Source of the DNA: JAWVZH01 sp033722295
GTDB taxonomy: Bacteria; Bacteroidota; Bacteroidia; Chitinophagales; Saprospiraceae
Length of the DNA: 28,653 nucleotides
Assembly: GCA_033722295.1 (NCBI GenBank)
Contig: JAWVZH010000018.1
Coordinates: 1 to 28,653 of the forward strand
Direction of reading: 5' to 3'
The position numbers and the translations under genes are program-made. Within the stretch, counting starts at the first letter, position 1. Every line of letters begins with the position of its first letter. The notes beneath the pieces were generated by a model. The model searched no databases. It was not told the DNA's origin and worked only from the letters and a program-made list of their open reading frames with translations. This document shows positions 1 through 9,010 of the stretch, one piece after another.

Positions 1-165
1 AACTGCTATACCTATCACACTTATCGGTTGCCAGGGGAGCGAAAACTTCAGCGGTAGAAAGTAAAAGACAAGACAGAGGGCCAGGGAATACAGAAAACCG
101 ATGATTAAAGGCTTTTTAGACCAATTAAGGGTCATCCAGAACCCATAGTTTCTTTTTATATACAT
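1..165 (-). CDS. Bestrophin-like membrane protein, N-terminal part (cut by window edge)
   Basis: This minus-strand reading frame starts at ATG 165 and runs off the left edge after 55 codons without a stop. A second in-frame ATG at 135 is possible, but the upstream one gives a basic N-terminus (MYIKRNYGFWM) before the first membrane segment. The segment is hydrophobic (KPLIIGFLYSLALCLVFYF) and is followed by LPWQPISVIGIAV. A short basic start, one membrane helix and then a P-W-x-P-x-x-x-I-G pattern is how bacterial bestrophin-family (UPF0187) chloride-channel-like proteins begin. The diagnostic part of that family, the SF/KNN...YDRWWEAR stretch, would lie just outside the window, so the family call is inference. 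That it is a real membrane protein start is more certain than which family it belongs to. Confidence 0.55.
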   Translation of the reverse strand, partial: MYIKRNYGFWMTLNWSKKPLIIGFLYSLALCLVFYFLPLKFSLPWQPISVIGIAV

Positions 166-358
166 AGGATCACATTGTCTGAGTGCGCTTCACAATATAT
201 CTACTTAAACCAGATAAATGAAAAGTGGTTGTCGACCATTTAATGACAGTATGCTGAATGGATCAGATCTTAGTGATCATGGAAGACAATTTTGTGACAA
301 AGATCGAATGCATTTTTCACACCGAAATTTGAACCCATTCGGGAAATCAATCTGGTGC

Positions 359-745
359 TTATTCGCGCCAGCCTACAAATTTTAAAGGGTAATCCTCGCT
401 TGTTTTAAGAAAGATGATGCGACTTCTATTTGAGGTTGTGAGCTTAATCTCACTTTTGGGTGGGTAGGTCTCTATACAGGCATAACAGATGACATCAGCA
501 TCCATACAATCTATGTCGGACAGCTTATCTACCAATGCTTCCAGGTTGTCGGACTGGCCTAAAGGATCATTATTGGTTGGTTTTGGCTCAAGGTCGTGTG
601 TGAAGAACTCGATCCACTCGGCGACTTCGCTTCGGTCACCACTATCCAGAGCATCACATAGCAAATGTTCATCCATTATCTTTGAACATCCCGTCACTGC
701 CATAAGGAATGGCAAAACAATTAAAAGGAACCTGAGATAAGTCAT
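359..745 (-). CDS. Small lipoprotein of unknown function
   Basis: The product has 128 residues. Residues 1-19 form a lipoprotein signal (MTYLRFLLIVLPFLMAVTG) followed by Cys20 in a V-T-G-C lipobox, so it should be lipid-anchored in the envelope. The mature part is acidic and has four further cysteines (near DALL-C-D, IDCMDADVICYAC), perhaps for disulfides. The C-terminal half (SEIKLTTSNRSRIIFLKTSEDYPLKFVGW) looks like a small beta-rich domain. I do not recognise a family. It stands alone: 193 bp separate its stop from the bestrophin-like gene downstream, and a strong terminator lies upstream of it at the end of the giant gene, so it probably has its own promoter between 745 and 820. I found no convincing promoter there. 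Confidence 0.7.
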   Translation of the reverse strand: MTYLRFLLIVLPFLMAVTGCSKIMDEHLLCDALDSGDRSEVAEWIEFFTHDLEPKPTNNDPLGQSDNLEALVDKLSDIDCMDADVICYACIETYPPKSEIKLTTSNRSRIIFLKTSEDYPLKFVGWRE

Positions 746-820
746 TATGAAGTGTTTACAAATACAACGTTTGACTCGGTCTCCTGCTGCCTTATCCAGA
801 TCTGTTCTTCAGGCAATTTG

Positions 821-864
821 AATACAAAAAGGCCCGGAATCTGAACTCCGGGCCTTTTTGTATT
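821..864 (-). terminator. Intrinsic terminator of the giant T9SS gene (perfect 18-bp stem)
   Basis: Positions 821-838 (aatacaaaaaggcccgga) and 847-864 are perfect reverse complements, with an 8-base loop at 839-846. The GC core GGCCCGGA is flanked by A5 and T5, so the hairpin can stop transcription in either direction. It lies 34 bp after the stop codon of the minus-strand giant gene and about 75 bp upstream of the small lipoprotein gene, so its natural job is to end the giant gene's transcript. Confidence 0.9.
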
Positions 865-897
865 TCCTTATCCTGTCGGACGGTGTGATAAATACAC

Positions 898-3800
898 TTA
901 TTGTATCAACGTCACGTCACCAAAGAAGTCTTCTGTTATCAGATCACCGTCCGCACTGAAAAACGCTACCTGTACATGGTAGATGTAAACACCAGGATTG
1001 ACCAGTTCTCCATTGAAGAAGCCATCCCATCCTTCGACAGTTCTACCTTGTCTTTCGTCGTATTCAATGTCATCCTTGCTGTAAATCAATTCTCCCCAGC
1101 GATCATATATTCTCATGAAATTGACTTGCTGAACCCTATCCTTATTGCCGTAAACATACAGCTGCTTGTTGGATGGATCTGCGTTGTCTGATCCAGGAAA
1201 TATGATATTAGGTACAAAGATATTCCTCGTGTATTTGACGAAGATCGTTATCAGATCACTTGACTGGCACGGACCATCATAGATGACAACTCTGTAAGTC
1301 CTTGTCTCCGTTAAACTGTCGAGTAATGTGAACGGGATCCTGTTTCCGGTTTGCTCATCGTACCAGTAGACAGAATCTGCATCTGCGACTGTAATACCTG
1401 TCACTTCCAGGATCAGCGTGTCAAGCCTTACTGATGACCCCGCCTCCTTGATCAGATCCTCTTTGGCAGTGATGGAGATCTCTGCAGGTTCCTGGATTGT
1501 GATCGATGTATCCTTTTCACAACCATTATCATCCCTTACAACCACATCGTATGTGCCTGGTGCTAGGTTTGTGAAGATGGTAGAGCTGGTAAACGGACCG
1601 CCATTTACACTGTACATCAGCGGTGCGATACCTCCGGAAACGTCTATCTCCATTATTCCGTCATTAAAGCCAAAGCAGGTAGGATCGGTCGGATCCACAT
1701 CAATACTCTCGAGAGTATTACCTATTTCGATTACATCGACGACCATAGTATCGGCACAACCATTAAGATCGTCCACAATGATCAATTCATATTGTCCCTC
1801 TTCGGTCACATTGATGACCTGACCATTTGAAGGTCCACTGATCTCACCGTTAGTGGTGGACCATGAGTAAGTTCTGACCGCACCCTGAGTCATGGAGTTG
1901 GAAGCATTCAATTCTACCTCATCCACAGTACAGCTTAATTCACCGACCTGATCGATCACTGCTGTTGGTTGCATGATATTCTGAGTTACTTCTACAGTTA
2001 ACATGTCTTCACAGTCGGTCTGCGTATTCAGGACAATAAGGGTATATACTCCAGGCTCAGTGACCGTGGCCATGAGATCCTGGGATATCTGATTTGAATT
2101 AGGATCCAACCATTGCAGTTCAAATTCACCTCCAAAATCGGAGCCTGTCGCATCAAGAACCGCGCTCGTCCTGTCACAGGTCAGTACATTAGGTGTGTTG
2201 GCACTTACATTGGGTAGATTCTGATCTCTGTCGATAACTATCGTATCGGTAGTAGAGCAGCCACTTTCCTGATGACTGGTTGTTAATACGTATGTTCCAG
2301 CACTACAGATCCAGACAGTCGGATTGTTCGTAGCTCCGCTATTACAGAAGCTGCCGTTAGTTGTACTCCAGTTGAAATCCAGCGTACCGGGACCGGACGA
2401 ATTGCTTCCATCCAAAAGAAGGCTGTCCACCTGGCATGTGAATACCGTACCCATGGATGTAATATCCGTAGAAGGATATTGATACCATGTAGCAGGAATA
2501 CCTGTGGACATATCCAAACATCTGTCTGAGAGATTCACACAGTTGCTGCCGTCATCATTACCCACTACAGCTGTGATGAAATATTGCGTATTCGCCGTCA
2601 TGTTCTGCGCGTCGAAACAGAATTCACCGCTGGCATTACATGCAATGACACTCCCAAGGTTATTAGCATCTCCGTCGTGAAGCACGAATCTTACGAGATC
2701 ATTCGCATCGGGGCTACCTCCCTGATAATTGACCTGTATACATTCGTCTACGCAGACGATATCGTCTCCGCTTATTGTTCCAGCTTCTGTAAGACATTCG
2801 CAGACGTAGGTAGTATCGGCACAAGCCGGTTGACAATCCCACTGGTCAGTAACACAGAAAGAATTACTGGAGCCTGAAGGCAGCCACTCGGTGATGAAAG
2901 TATTTCCACGCAGCGAATCCAGGGGTATACCATTGATCTCATACGATGAAGGATCACCATCGGTAACCTCAATATAGATGCGGTAATTTTCAGCCACATC
3001 GTCACACTCAATAAACAGATTGCTGATCCTCGGTGCATCGTGGAAGGTGATATTGACAGTCGAACTGTCGGCACATCCTTCATTATTCTCTTTCCACTGG
3101 AATGTATAAGTACCATACTGATCCACTGTAACCATGCTGACAGGCATGCCTGCTGCCATCATGAAATTACTTCCTGTTGGACGGTTAACTACCGTCCATT
3201 CTCCCGTTCCTATGGAAGGCATGGCCTCCAGAGTAGCTGACAATCCACAAACATCCTGATTTGCACCAGCATCTGATTGTGGGTAGCTGTTCCAGATAAC
3301 AGGCTGGCCCGGAGCAATTCTTTCGCAAGGATCATCCGGATCCGTAGCTGACCGCACTAATCTTGAGACATAATATACTCTACCGGCAACCATACCGGCA
3401 TTCTGGTCAAAGCAGAATTGCACTACCTCAGCTGGCATGGCATCCGGGTCATATGAAAAGCGGGCGATCTCGTTAATGATCAAAGCACCCGATCCTTCAT
3501 GCAATACAAATTCGGCAACGTCGTCTGCCTCCAGAGTCTCTGTGCCATTGGTTTGAATATCCACACATTGATCCACGCAAGTATTCAGAGTTTGCATGTC
3601 CATAACACCGGGATCCGTGGCGCCACAATCACAGTTATGATCTCCTGTAACACTGAATTGACAGCCGTTGGCATCCTCAATGATGATATCATATGTTGAC
3701 AGACTCATTAACTGATCCGAACAATACCTGTTGTTCATCGGATCTATGCTTCCCCCTCCCTGTACAATAGTATAAGGAGGTGTTCCTTTGGTGATCCTGA

Positions 3801-6768
3801 AGCAGACAATGTAGTCGAAACTCTGTCGATTGATCGAATCCACACATATCTCCCTGGCATTGGCAGGCTCAGGAATTTCAAAATATGTTATTTCTACAGT
3901 ATCCCTGACCGTGCATATGGCATTGGTTTCCTCAAGGATGATGTTGTAGGAACCGTGTTGACCCGGTTGAATGGTAGCAGTTGTATTCAGATCAGTAGAA
4001 CTACCAAGGACAACACCAGAGGTATTGAGCCATCTGATACTTGAATTAGTAAGACTACCCGACCCGTTCAAAGTGAATACCTCACCACATACCTCGCCAT
4101 CTGTTCCGGCATTTGGATCTGGCTGAGCATACCAAATTACAGGTTGGGCTTCCTCCAACTGGAGGCATCCTCCGTCAAGGTCTACTGTTCCATTGACATC
4201 TTTCATGCCGACAGCTACTCCTATGTAATACACCTGATCGAGATTCATTGTGCCAGGATCGAAATTGAAACATCCGGTTTGATTCCTGGCGATCTCGGTA
4301 GATTGCAGCTGCCCTTGTCCTGAGTATAATACAAACATAAAAGTGTCTACACCCGGAACCAGCTCCTGATTAGAGGCATCGTAATCGGCACATGCCTCTG
4401 CATTGGCACCACAGAGCATGATGGTATCGCGGTCAAGCTCTCCCACCGCATTCTGACATTCGCAGTTGTAGTCTATGAAATATGATGTTTCACAACCGTA
4501 TACATCCTGGATGACAATCGTAGTAGGGGTATTATCCAGGATAGTATCAGAAGTATACACATTATTCATGTCTATGCTACCACCTCCTGAAACTACAGTA
4601 TAAGGTCCTGTGCCTGTCATCAGTTCGAATGTGACAATATGACTTGTAGCGTCACCGCTGCATATGGTGTCGATGTTGTCTATTGTCGGATCTGGCCGGA
4701 AACCTATTGTTACTGTATCCACAGAAGTACAACCATCCCTGGATTCCATCCAGGTAAACTTATATTCTCCCAGAGTGGTCACCATGACATCTGAGTTAAT
4801 GTTGGTCGGATTCATGATGTTGGCCATATCTGGCCCTCCTACCTGGGTCCACTCTCCACCTACATCTTCAATACCCTGCATGGTATATGTTGAGGCGCAG
4901 ACATTGGTATCAGGTCCGGCGTTGATCTGCGGTGTACCTGAGAAGTCAACCGTGAAGCAAGTATCATCACTAATTCCACAATCCGTCGTATAGTGCAGGC
5001 AGACTACACCTGTATCTCCAATGGCATTGGTCCAATCTATCTGAATAGTGTCATTTGCAAATGCATCAGTAGTTCTTATCGTGCCGCCTTGAGAACGGAT
5101 CTCCCAGCGATACTCGCAAACATCATCTTCTTCTATATTGGTAAAATAGACACCCGGCACACTACCACATACGCTACTGTCACCATCGATTTGAGGACGC
5201 TCTGGGAATATGTTCTCAGGAATAGTATAGCATTCCTGCCAATTTCCCAAGCAAGGATTTCCTTTGTAGGAGACGCTCAGATTTACACATATTCTGCCAG
5301 GATCAGTGAAGCGTTTACATCCCGTTCCCATTGTAGTGCCCAGATCCTGATTGTTCTGATCGCGCCATTCCAGGTTGATCATCACTTGGCCATCATTGAA
5401 TTGTGGGCATTCTGGATCATACTCTATGTTCGGACAAAGCGTGACTGCACCATCACAAGGGAAACAGTCCAATTGCCAGTCTACAGAATATTTAAAAACT
5501 CGCAGATTAAGGAAATAAGTAGTGTCACAACCAAAGAAGGCATCTTTAAATGTTATCTCTTCGTCACAAGCTTCTTCCCTGAAGACCTGGTTGTCTTCCG
5601 TTCGGAATCCATTTGGTGGTATCTCACAGAAAAAGGTATCCAGTCTGCCTGGCTGCCTTGGTGGAAGCAGGGTGAATGACTTTACAGAATCGATCAGACA
5701 TCCGTCCGGCCCTTCCAGTCTCGCAGTACAAGGTGGATTGATACAACTTGTACTAATTAGAGTGCCATGCCAGCTAAAAGGTTGATTTTCAGGACATATC
5801 GTCACAGGAAGGCCAACTTTTACCTCCGGAGGCAAAATTTGGAAAGGTACCAGGCTATCTACACAACAGCCATCCGCTCTTTCCACTCTTGCTGAACAAG
5901 GCGGATTGATACAGTTTTGAGTGATAGGCATTCCATGCCATATAAAAGGATCAACTCGTGAACATAAAGTTCTGAGAGGGCCCATTTCCTGAGGAATTGG
6001 ATCTGGCGTTACGGTTATACAGGTAAAGTCCTGATCACATATAGCATTAGGATCGTTAGGATTACCCACGGTTGCTGTTACGCATATCTGACGAGGTGAA
6101 TTGGTAGGGAAGTCAATATCTACACATTCATCACCTTGCATTCCCACTGGATTACCATCTACTGTCCAGGTCAGTGTTGGCTCGCAGTTTCCAGCGACAC
6201 CGGGGAAGCAGAACTCTGTTGTTCCACAAACGCAGATCGGACCACTGGCTGTGGGCTGAGGAATAGGCTTGGGAAGGGTAGGGGCCATGGTGTTACCGGA
6301 AACCGACATGGTGTAGGTACAAACATCTCCATTACATCCATCGACCCAAACGTAATATATCTGGCACGCAAGCGTAGCTCCACTAAGAGTAAAAGTAGAT
6401 GTATTACAAGCGGCATTACAGTCCCATATGATGGTCCCGTCGCAATTCGCTTCGAAAACGCCAGCCTGAATACCCTGATTATCCTGACAGTTCGCGATGT
6501 CAAAATTGAACTGCAGATTCAGTGGTCCACCGGCGCCAACAAATGCCCACCAATTGATATTATGAGGCACACCAGCTCCAAAGCAAAGACTTGACAATGG
6601 GAATCCCGCATTGGGAAAATCTGGATTGCTGCATTGAAATCCGTTCAGCCTGGATATAGCGCAGAATGTCTGAGCTCCTGTACATTCCAGGGCACCCGGA
6701 CATTGGGCCTGTGGCTTTCCTATTGTTAAGAGAAGTAACGCAGATAATAGTATGAACTTAAACTTCAT
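898..6768 (-). CDS. Giant T9SS-secreted surface protein with type-B (gliding motility-associated) C-terminal domain
   Basis: The product has 1956 residues. Residues 1-22 are a Sec signal peptide (MKFKFILLSALLLLTIG, then QAQ). Next comes a cysteine-rich domain (about 23-150, with HNINWWAF and YYVWVDGCNGDVC) of the sort that opens many Saprospiraceae surface proteins. A tandem pair of 56-residue repeats follows at about 260-370 (anchors C291 and C347 in INPPC). Three repeats with a period of exactly 277 residues follow at about 692-1522 (C-x-C anchors at 771, 1048 and 1325). Three PKD/Ig-like modules lie at about 1435-1685, then a SprB-like repeat at about 1686-1760 (GIAPLMYSVNGG, LAPGTYDVVVRDDNGC). 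The C-terminal 100 residues (NIFVPNIIFPG, MRIYDRWGELIY, GWDGFFNGELVNPGVYIYHV) match the CHU_C/type-B T9SS sorting domain. It should be exported by Sec and then T9SS and attached to the surface or released, with an adhesin-like role inferred. The gene is single, with its own terminator and probable promoter. Confidence 0.93.
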   Translation of the reverse strand: MKFKFILLSALLLLTIGKPQAQCPGALECTGAQTFCAISRLNGFQCSNPDFPNAGFPLSSLCFGAGVPHNINWWAFVGAGGPLNLQFNFDIANCQDNQGIQAGVFEANCDGTIIWDCNAACNTSTFTLSGATLACQIYYVWVDGCNGDVCTYTMSVSGNTMAPTLPKPIPQPTASGPICVCGTTEFCFPGVAGNCEPTLTWTVDGNPVGMQGDECVDIDFPTNSPRQICVTATVGNPNDPNAICDQDFTCITVTPDPIPQEMGPLRTLCSRVDPFIWHGMPITQNCINPPCSARVERADGCCVDSLVPFQILPPEVKVGLPVTICPENQPFSWHGTLISTSCINPPCTARLEGPDGCLIDSVKSFTLLPPRQPGRLDTFFCEIPPNGFRTEDNQVFREEACDEEITFKDAFFGCDTTYFLNLRVFKYSVDWQLDCFPCDGAVTLCPNIEYDPECPQFNDGQVMINLEWRDQNNQDLGTTMGTGCKRFTDPGRICVNLSVSYKGNPCLGNWQECYTIPENIFPERPQIDGDSSVCGSVPGVYFTNIEEDDVCEYRWEIRSQGGTIRTTDAFANDTIQIDWTNAIGDTGVVCLHYTTDCGISDDTCFTVDFSGTPQINAGPDTNVCASTYTMQGIEDVGGEWTQVGGPDMANIMNPTNINSDVMVTTLGEYKFTWMESRDGCTSVDTVTIGFRPDPTIDNIDTICSGDATSHIVTFELMTGTGPYTVVSGGGSIDMNNVYTSDTILDNTPTTIVIQDVYGCETSYFIDYNCECQNAVGELDRDTIMLCGANAEACADYDASNQELVPGVDTFMFVLYSGQGQLQSTEIARNQTGCFNFDPGTMNLDQVYYIGVAVGMKDVNGTVDLDGGCLQLEEAQPVIWYAQPDPNAGTDGEVCGEVFTLNGSGSLTNSSIRWLNTSGVVLGSSTDLNTTATIQPGQHGSYNIILEETNAICTVRDTVEITYFEIPEPANAREICVDSINRQSFDYIVCFRITKGTPPYTIVQGGGSIDPMNNRYCSDQLMSLSTYDIIIEDANGCQFSVTGDHNCDCGATDPGVMDMQTLNTCVDQCVDIQTNGTETLEADDVAEFVLHEGSGALIINEIARFSYDPDAMPAEVVQFCFDQNAGMVAGRVYYVSRLVRSATDPDDPCERIAPGQPVIWNSYPQSDAGANQDVCGLSATLEAMPSIGTGEWTVVNRPTGSNFMMAAGMPVSMVTVDQYGTYTFQWKENNEGCADSSTVNITFHDAPRISNLFIECDDVAENYRIYIEVTDGDPSSYEINGIPLDSLRGNTFITEWLPSGSSNSFCVTDQWDCQPACADTTYVCECLTEAGTISGDDIVCVDECIQVNYQGGSPDANDLVRFVLHDGDANNLGSVIACNASGEFCFDAQNMTANTQYFITAVVGNDDGSNCVNLSDRCLDMSTGIPATWYQYPSTDITSMGTVFTCQVDSLLLDGSNSSGPGTLDFNWSTTNGSFCNSGATNNPTVWICSAGTYVLTTSHQESGCSTTDTIVIDRDQNLPNVSANTPNVLTCDRTSAVLDATGSDFGGEFELQWLDPNSNQISQDLMATVTEPGVYTLIVLNTQTDCEDMLTVEVTQNIMQPTAVIDQVGELSCTVDEVELNASNSMTQGAVRTYSWSTTNGEISGPSNGQVINVTEEGQYELIIVDDLNGCADTMVVDVIEIGNTLESIDVDPTDPTCFGFNDGIMEIDVSGGIAPLMYSVNGGPFTSSTIFTNLAPGTYDVVVRDDNGCEKDTSITIQEPAEISITAKEDLIKEAGSSVRLDTLILEVTGITVADADSVYWYDEQTGNRIPFTLLDSLTETRTYRVVIYDGPCQSSDLITIFVKYTRNIFVPNIIFPGSDNADPSNKQLYVYGNKDRVQQVNFMRIYDRWGELIYSKDDIEYDERQGRTVEGWDGFFNGELVNPGVYIYHVQVAFFSADGDLITEDFFGDVTLIQ
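2203..4695 (-). repeat. Three diverged protein-level repeats of 277 codons inside the giant gene
   Basis: The repeat is seen in the translation, not as identical DNA. Each unit begins with a hydrophobic Ig-like stretch (PTIDNIDTIC / EPANAREIC / PRISNLFIEC), reaches a C-x-C pair (CECQ, CDCG, CECL), and then a domain with a FVL(Y/H)xGxG motif, a VYYI(G/S) or QYFIT motif and a closing P-x-(I/T)-W-x-x-x-P motif. The second cysteine of the C-x-C pair falls at residues 771, 1048 and 1325, so both intervals are exactly 277. Unit borders are my choice and could be shifted together. Confidence 0.8.
5660..5990 (-). repeat. Tandem 56-codon repeat pair inside the giant gene
   Basis: Two adjacent cysteine-rich segments at about residues 260-313 and 318-370 align along their length. 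They share a W-H-G core (FIWHGMPI / FSWHGTLI), an INPPC motif, a DGC motif followed by (V/I)DS, and an F..LPP ending. The INPPC cysteines fall at residues 291 and 347, 56 apart. Both copies keep the same cysteines, which suggests a small disulfide-bonded module duplicated within the protein. Confidence 0.8.
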
Positions 6769-6797
6769 GTCGAGTTGTGATTTTCTAAAATGGCCAA

Positions 6798-6830
6798 CAA
6801 AAATAATGGCTAATTAAGCAAATACGCAAT
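6798..6830 (-). promoter_or_regulatory. Probable Bacteroidota promoter of the giant T9SS gene
   Basis: On the minus strand, TATTTTTG (6805-6798) fits the Bacteroidota -7 element TAnnTTTG. An ATTG at 6830-6827 sits 21 bases upstream, close to the expected place of the -33 TTTG element. The start codon lies about 30 bases downstream. The -33 match is only partial. Confidence 0.45.
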
Positions 6831-6875
6831 TTTCTTTAATCAAGATACCCTCAATAGCTAATATGCTGCTTTAAA

Positions 6876-8183
6876 CTAAACTAATTCTGCTACTAAAAAC
6901 AAGCTTCCTCCAATAAAAATGAGGTCTTTGGAGGTGGCGCGACCTTTAGCTTTTAATAATGCTGTACTGGGCTTTTGATAGGTTTTGTAGTTGAGTCCGA
7001 GCTCTTTGGCGGCTTGCTCTAACCTTTGGAGAGACATAGCTCTTGGAACATCGGCTTTGGTAAGATAAAAGATCGCGTTGTGAGGAAATTTTTGTAGGGT
7101 CTTGATGGGATCCTTTTCCATGACAAGTCCAAGAATCAGGTGAAGCCGATCATGAGGCGTCAATTCGATCTGGTCAGCGACAAACGTCAACCCTTCAAGG
7201 TTATGTGCTCCATCTGCAATGATAAGCGGGTCTTGCGCCAGTATCTGCCATCTGCCCTTAAAGTTCAACCGAGAACAAACGTGTTCTATATTCTTGATAT
7301 CTTTTTCAAGGTCGAACTTGTATCCGGAGTTCCTGGCGGAATAAACGTGACAGGCTGCAACTGAGGTTCTGATGTTTTCCACTTGATAGGCACCTACCAG
7401 ATCAGCTTCCTGTGTCAATGTCTTGTTGTTGTGGTAGATCTTGTAATCTACTGACAGAGGATACCTTTCTTTGATCTCCACCTCGCAAACTTCATCCGCA
7501 TATTGAATAGGTGCACTGAGCTCTTCGGCACGCTTATCAAATACAGCTTCCGTTTCGGGATGTCGACTACCGATAACAACTGGTACGCCCGGTTTGATAA
7601 TACCTGCCTTTTCACGGGCTATATGTTTCAGAGTAGGTCCGAGAAACGTCTGATGATCATATCCTATATTGGTAATTACCGAAAGCTCCGGTAGGATCAC
7701 GTTTGTCGAATCCAGGCGTCCACCGAGGCCAGTTTCTATTATTGCCATATCAACCTCCTGTTCCCTGAACCACCAAAAGGCCAGGGCAACTGAGATTTCA
7801 AAAAAAGAAGGCTTGATCTTTTCGATGAGGGAGAGATTGTCAGAAATGAAATGCTGAACGGCCTGACGTGGGATGTTCTTGCCATTGATCTTTATACGTT
7901 CACGGTAGTCTTTAAGATGGGGAGAAGTATAAATTCCTGTTTTCGAAAATGAACTCTCTAATAAAGCCGCGAGAATGTGAGCGACTGACCCTTTGCCATT
8001 GGTGCCTGCAATATGTATTGACCTGAAGTCCTTGTGTGGATTCCCCAGAGATTCGCACAGTGCTATGATATTATCGAGATCTTTCTTGAAGGCCTTTTTC
8101 CCTATTCGCTGGAACATGGGCAGTTGACGATACAGGTATTGCTCGACCTCCTTGTAGTTTTGGAAAACAGGTTTGTTCCTCAC
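6876..8183 (-). CDS. folC: Bifunctional folylpolyglutamate synthase / dihydrofolate synthase
   Basis: This cytosolic ATP-dependent ligase adds glutamate to dihydropteroate and to folates. The 435-residue length is usual for FolC. The Mur-ligase-type P-loop GTNGKGS lies at residues 60-66, followed by TGIYTSPHL (about 82-90), the family signature ETGLGGRLDSTN (150-161) and the C-terminal-domain motif DGAHN (about 318-322). The start is GTG at 8183-8181, sharing four bases (GTGA) with the stop of tonB, which implies translational coupling. It is the last gene of the exbB-exbD-exbD-tonB-folC run. The functional link to TonB is probably only co-transcription. Whether it carries both activities cannot be told from sequence alone. 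Confidence 0.95.
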   Translation of the reverse strand: MRNKPVFQNYKEVEQYLYRQLPMFQRIGKKAFKKDLDNIIALCESLGNPHKDFRSIHIAGTNGKGSVAHILAALLESSFSKTGIYTSPHLKDYRERIKINGKNIPRQAVQHFISDNLSLIEKIKPSFFEISVALAFWWFREQEVDMAIIETGLGGRLDSTNVILPELSVITNIGYDHQTFLGPTLKHIAREKAGIIKPGVPVVIGSRHPETEAVFDKRAEELSAPIQYADEVCEVEIKERYPLSVDYKIYHNNKTLTQEADLVGAYQVENIRTSVAACHVYSARNSGYKFDLEKDIKNIEHVCSRLNFKGRWQILAQDPLIIADGAHNLEGLTFVADQIELTPHDRLHLILGLVMEKDPIKTLQKFPHNAIFYLTKADVPRAMSLQRLEQAAKELGLNYKTYQKPSTALLKAKGRATSKDLIFIGGSLFLVAELV

Positions 8184-8950
8184 TCTAGTCTAAAATCTAT
8201 GGTAATAACGCCGCATTGCCTGGGCAGTTCAGATCTGGTGAAGCGCCATTTGTAGGCTGCATTCTCGGCCAGCTCGACAAGATAACTGTCTGTCGTATTG
8301 CTGCCTCGTTGGGTGTATTGCGCAGAGATAACTTCTCCTGTCTTGTTGACACATATTTCAACGACCACACGGCCTTCCTTTTGCGTTCGATCCAGAATTT
8401 CGGGCTTGTAGACCACTTTTCGACCGGTAAGGCCCCTTTCTGAAGAACCGTGACCTCGTGATAAAACCTCGAGAGCAGAAAGATCCTGCTCATCTGTGGA
8501 TCGGCTGCTGTTTTCTGATCCTTCTGATGTGCCGAACAATCCTCCAAAATCCCTATTATTCCTTTGGTCTTTCCTATTGCCAGAACCTTCAGATTGTTGA
8601 CCTTCGATGGCAACGATCTCACTCTCTTTCTCTAAAACGAAATCCCTGGCTGTAGAAGGTGAATTGACTGGATCATTTGTACCCTGTGTCGTAAGGTTTT
8701 TTTGGGCTTTCTCGGTTCTGGTGTTTTCTTTGCCACCTTGATCTTTTGGGTCGGGGTCTACGGAGGATTTATTTTCATCTGTGGATGCAACAGTTTCCGT
8801 GAATTCTATGACGACGGTCGTCTCATTCTCCCATTCGGAATCTCTGAAAAATGGCCAGAGAGCGAGGAGCAACAACAACAGATGTAGCCCAATGGAAATG
8901 AGCTTCCCTTTGGTATCATTATCGAGTTGTATGCCTGGACGTGCCAACAT
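8180..8950 (-). CDS. tonB: TonB-family energy transducer
   Basis: The 256-residue protein has a cytoplasmic N-terminus, one membrane anchor (about 16-35, GKLISIGLHLLLLLLALWPFF), a long acidic, Ser/Asn/Gln-rich periplasmic linker (about 40-165), and a C-terminal domain (about 170-256) with the TonB/TolA pattern (GRVVVEICVNKTGEV, then AYKWRFT, ending VITIDFRLE). It would carry proton-motive force from ExbB/ExbD to outer-membrane transporters. The linker is rich in Asp, Glu and Ser instead of the classical Pro-Lys repeats, which is common in Bacteroidota. It follows the second exbD after 60 bp and overlaps folC by 4 bp. The C-terminal domain call is firm. The receptor partner is not in the window. 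Confidence 0.9.
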   Translation of the reverse strand: MLARPGIQLDNDTKGKLISIGLHLLLLLLALWPFFRDSEWENETTVVIEFTETVASTDENKSSVDPDPKDQGGKENTRTEKAQKNLTTQGTNDPVNSPSTARDFVLEKESEIVAIEGQQSEGSGNRKDQRNNRDFGGLFGTSEGSENSSRSTDEQDLSALEVLSRGHGSSERGLTGRKVVYKPEILDRTQKEGRVVVEICVNKTGEVISAQYTQRGSNTTDSYLVELAENAAYKWRFTRSELPRQCGVITIDFRLE

Positions 8951-9010
8951 ATTAAATTAAATACTAATATATAAAACTCTGATACAACTGAAAAGTTGTG
9001 TCAGCTTCGA

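Noticed and set aside
489..740. Plus-strand open frame of 83 codons
   Set aside because: It is antisense to the small lipoprotein, whose lipobox makes it the better candidate.
4993..5679. Plus-strand open frame of 228 codons
   Set aside because: It lies antisense inside the giant T9SS gene, whose frame shows clear domains and a signal peptide. The antisense product has no recognisable pattern.
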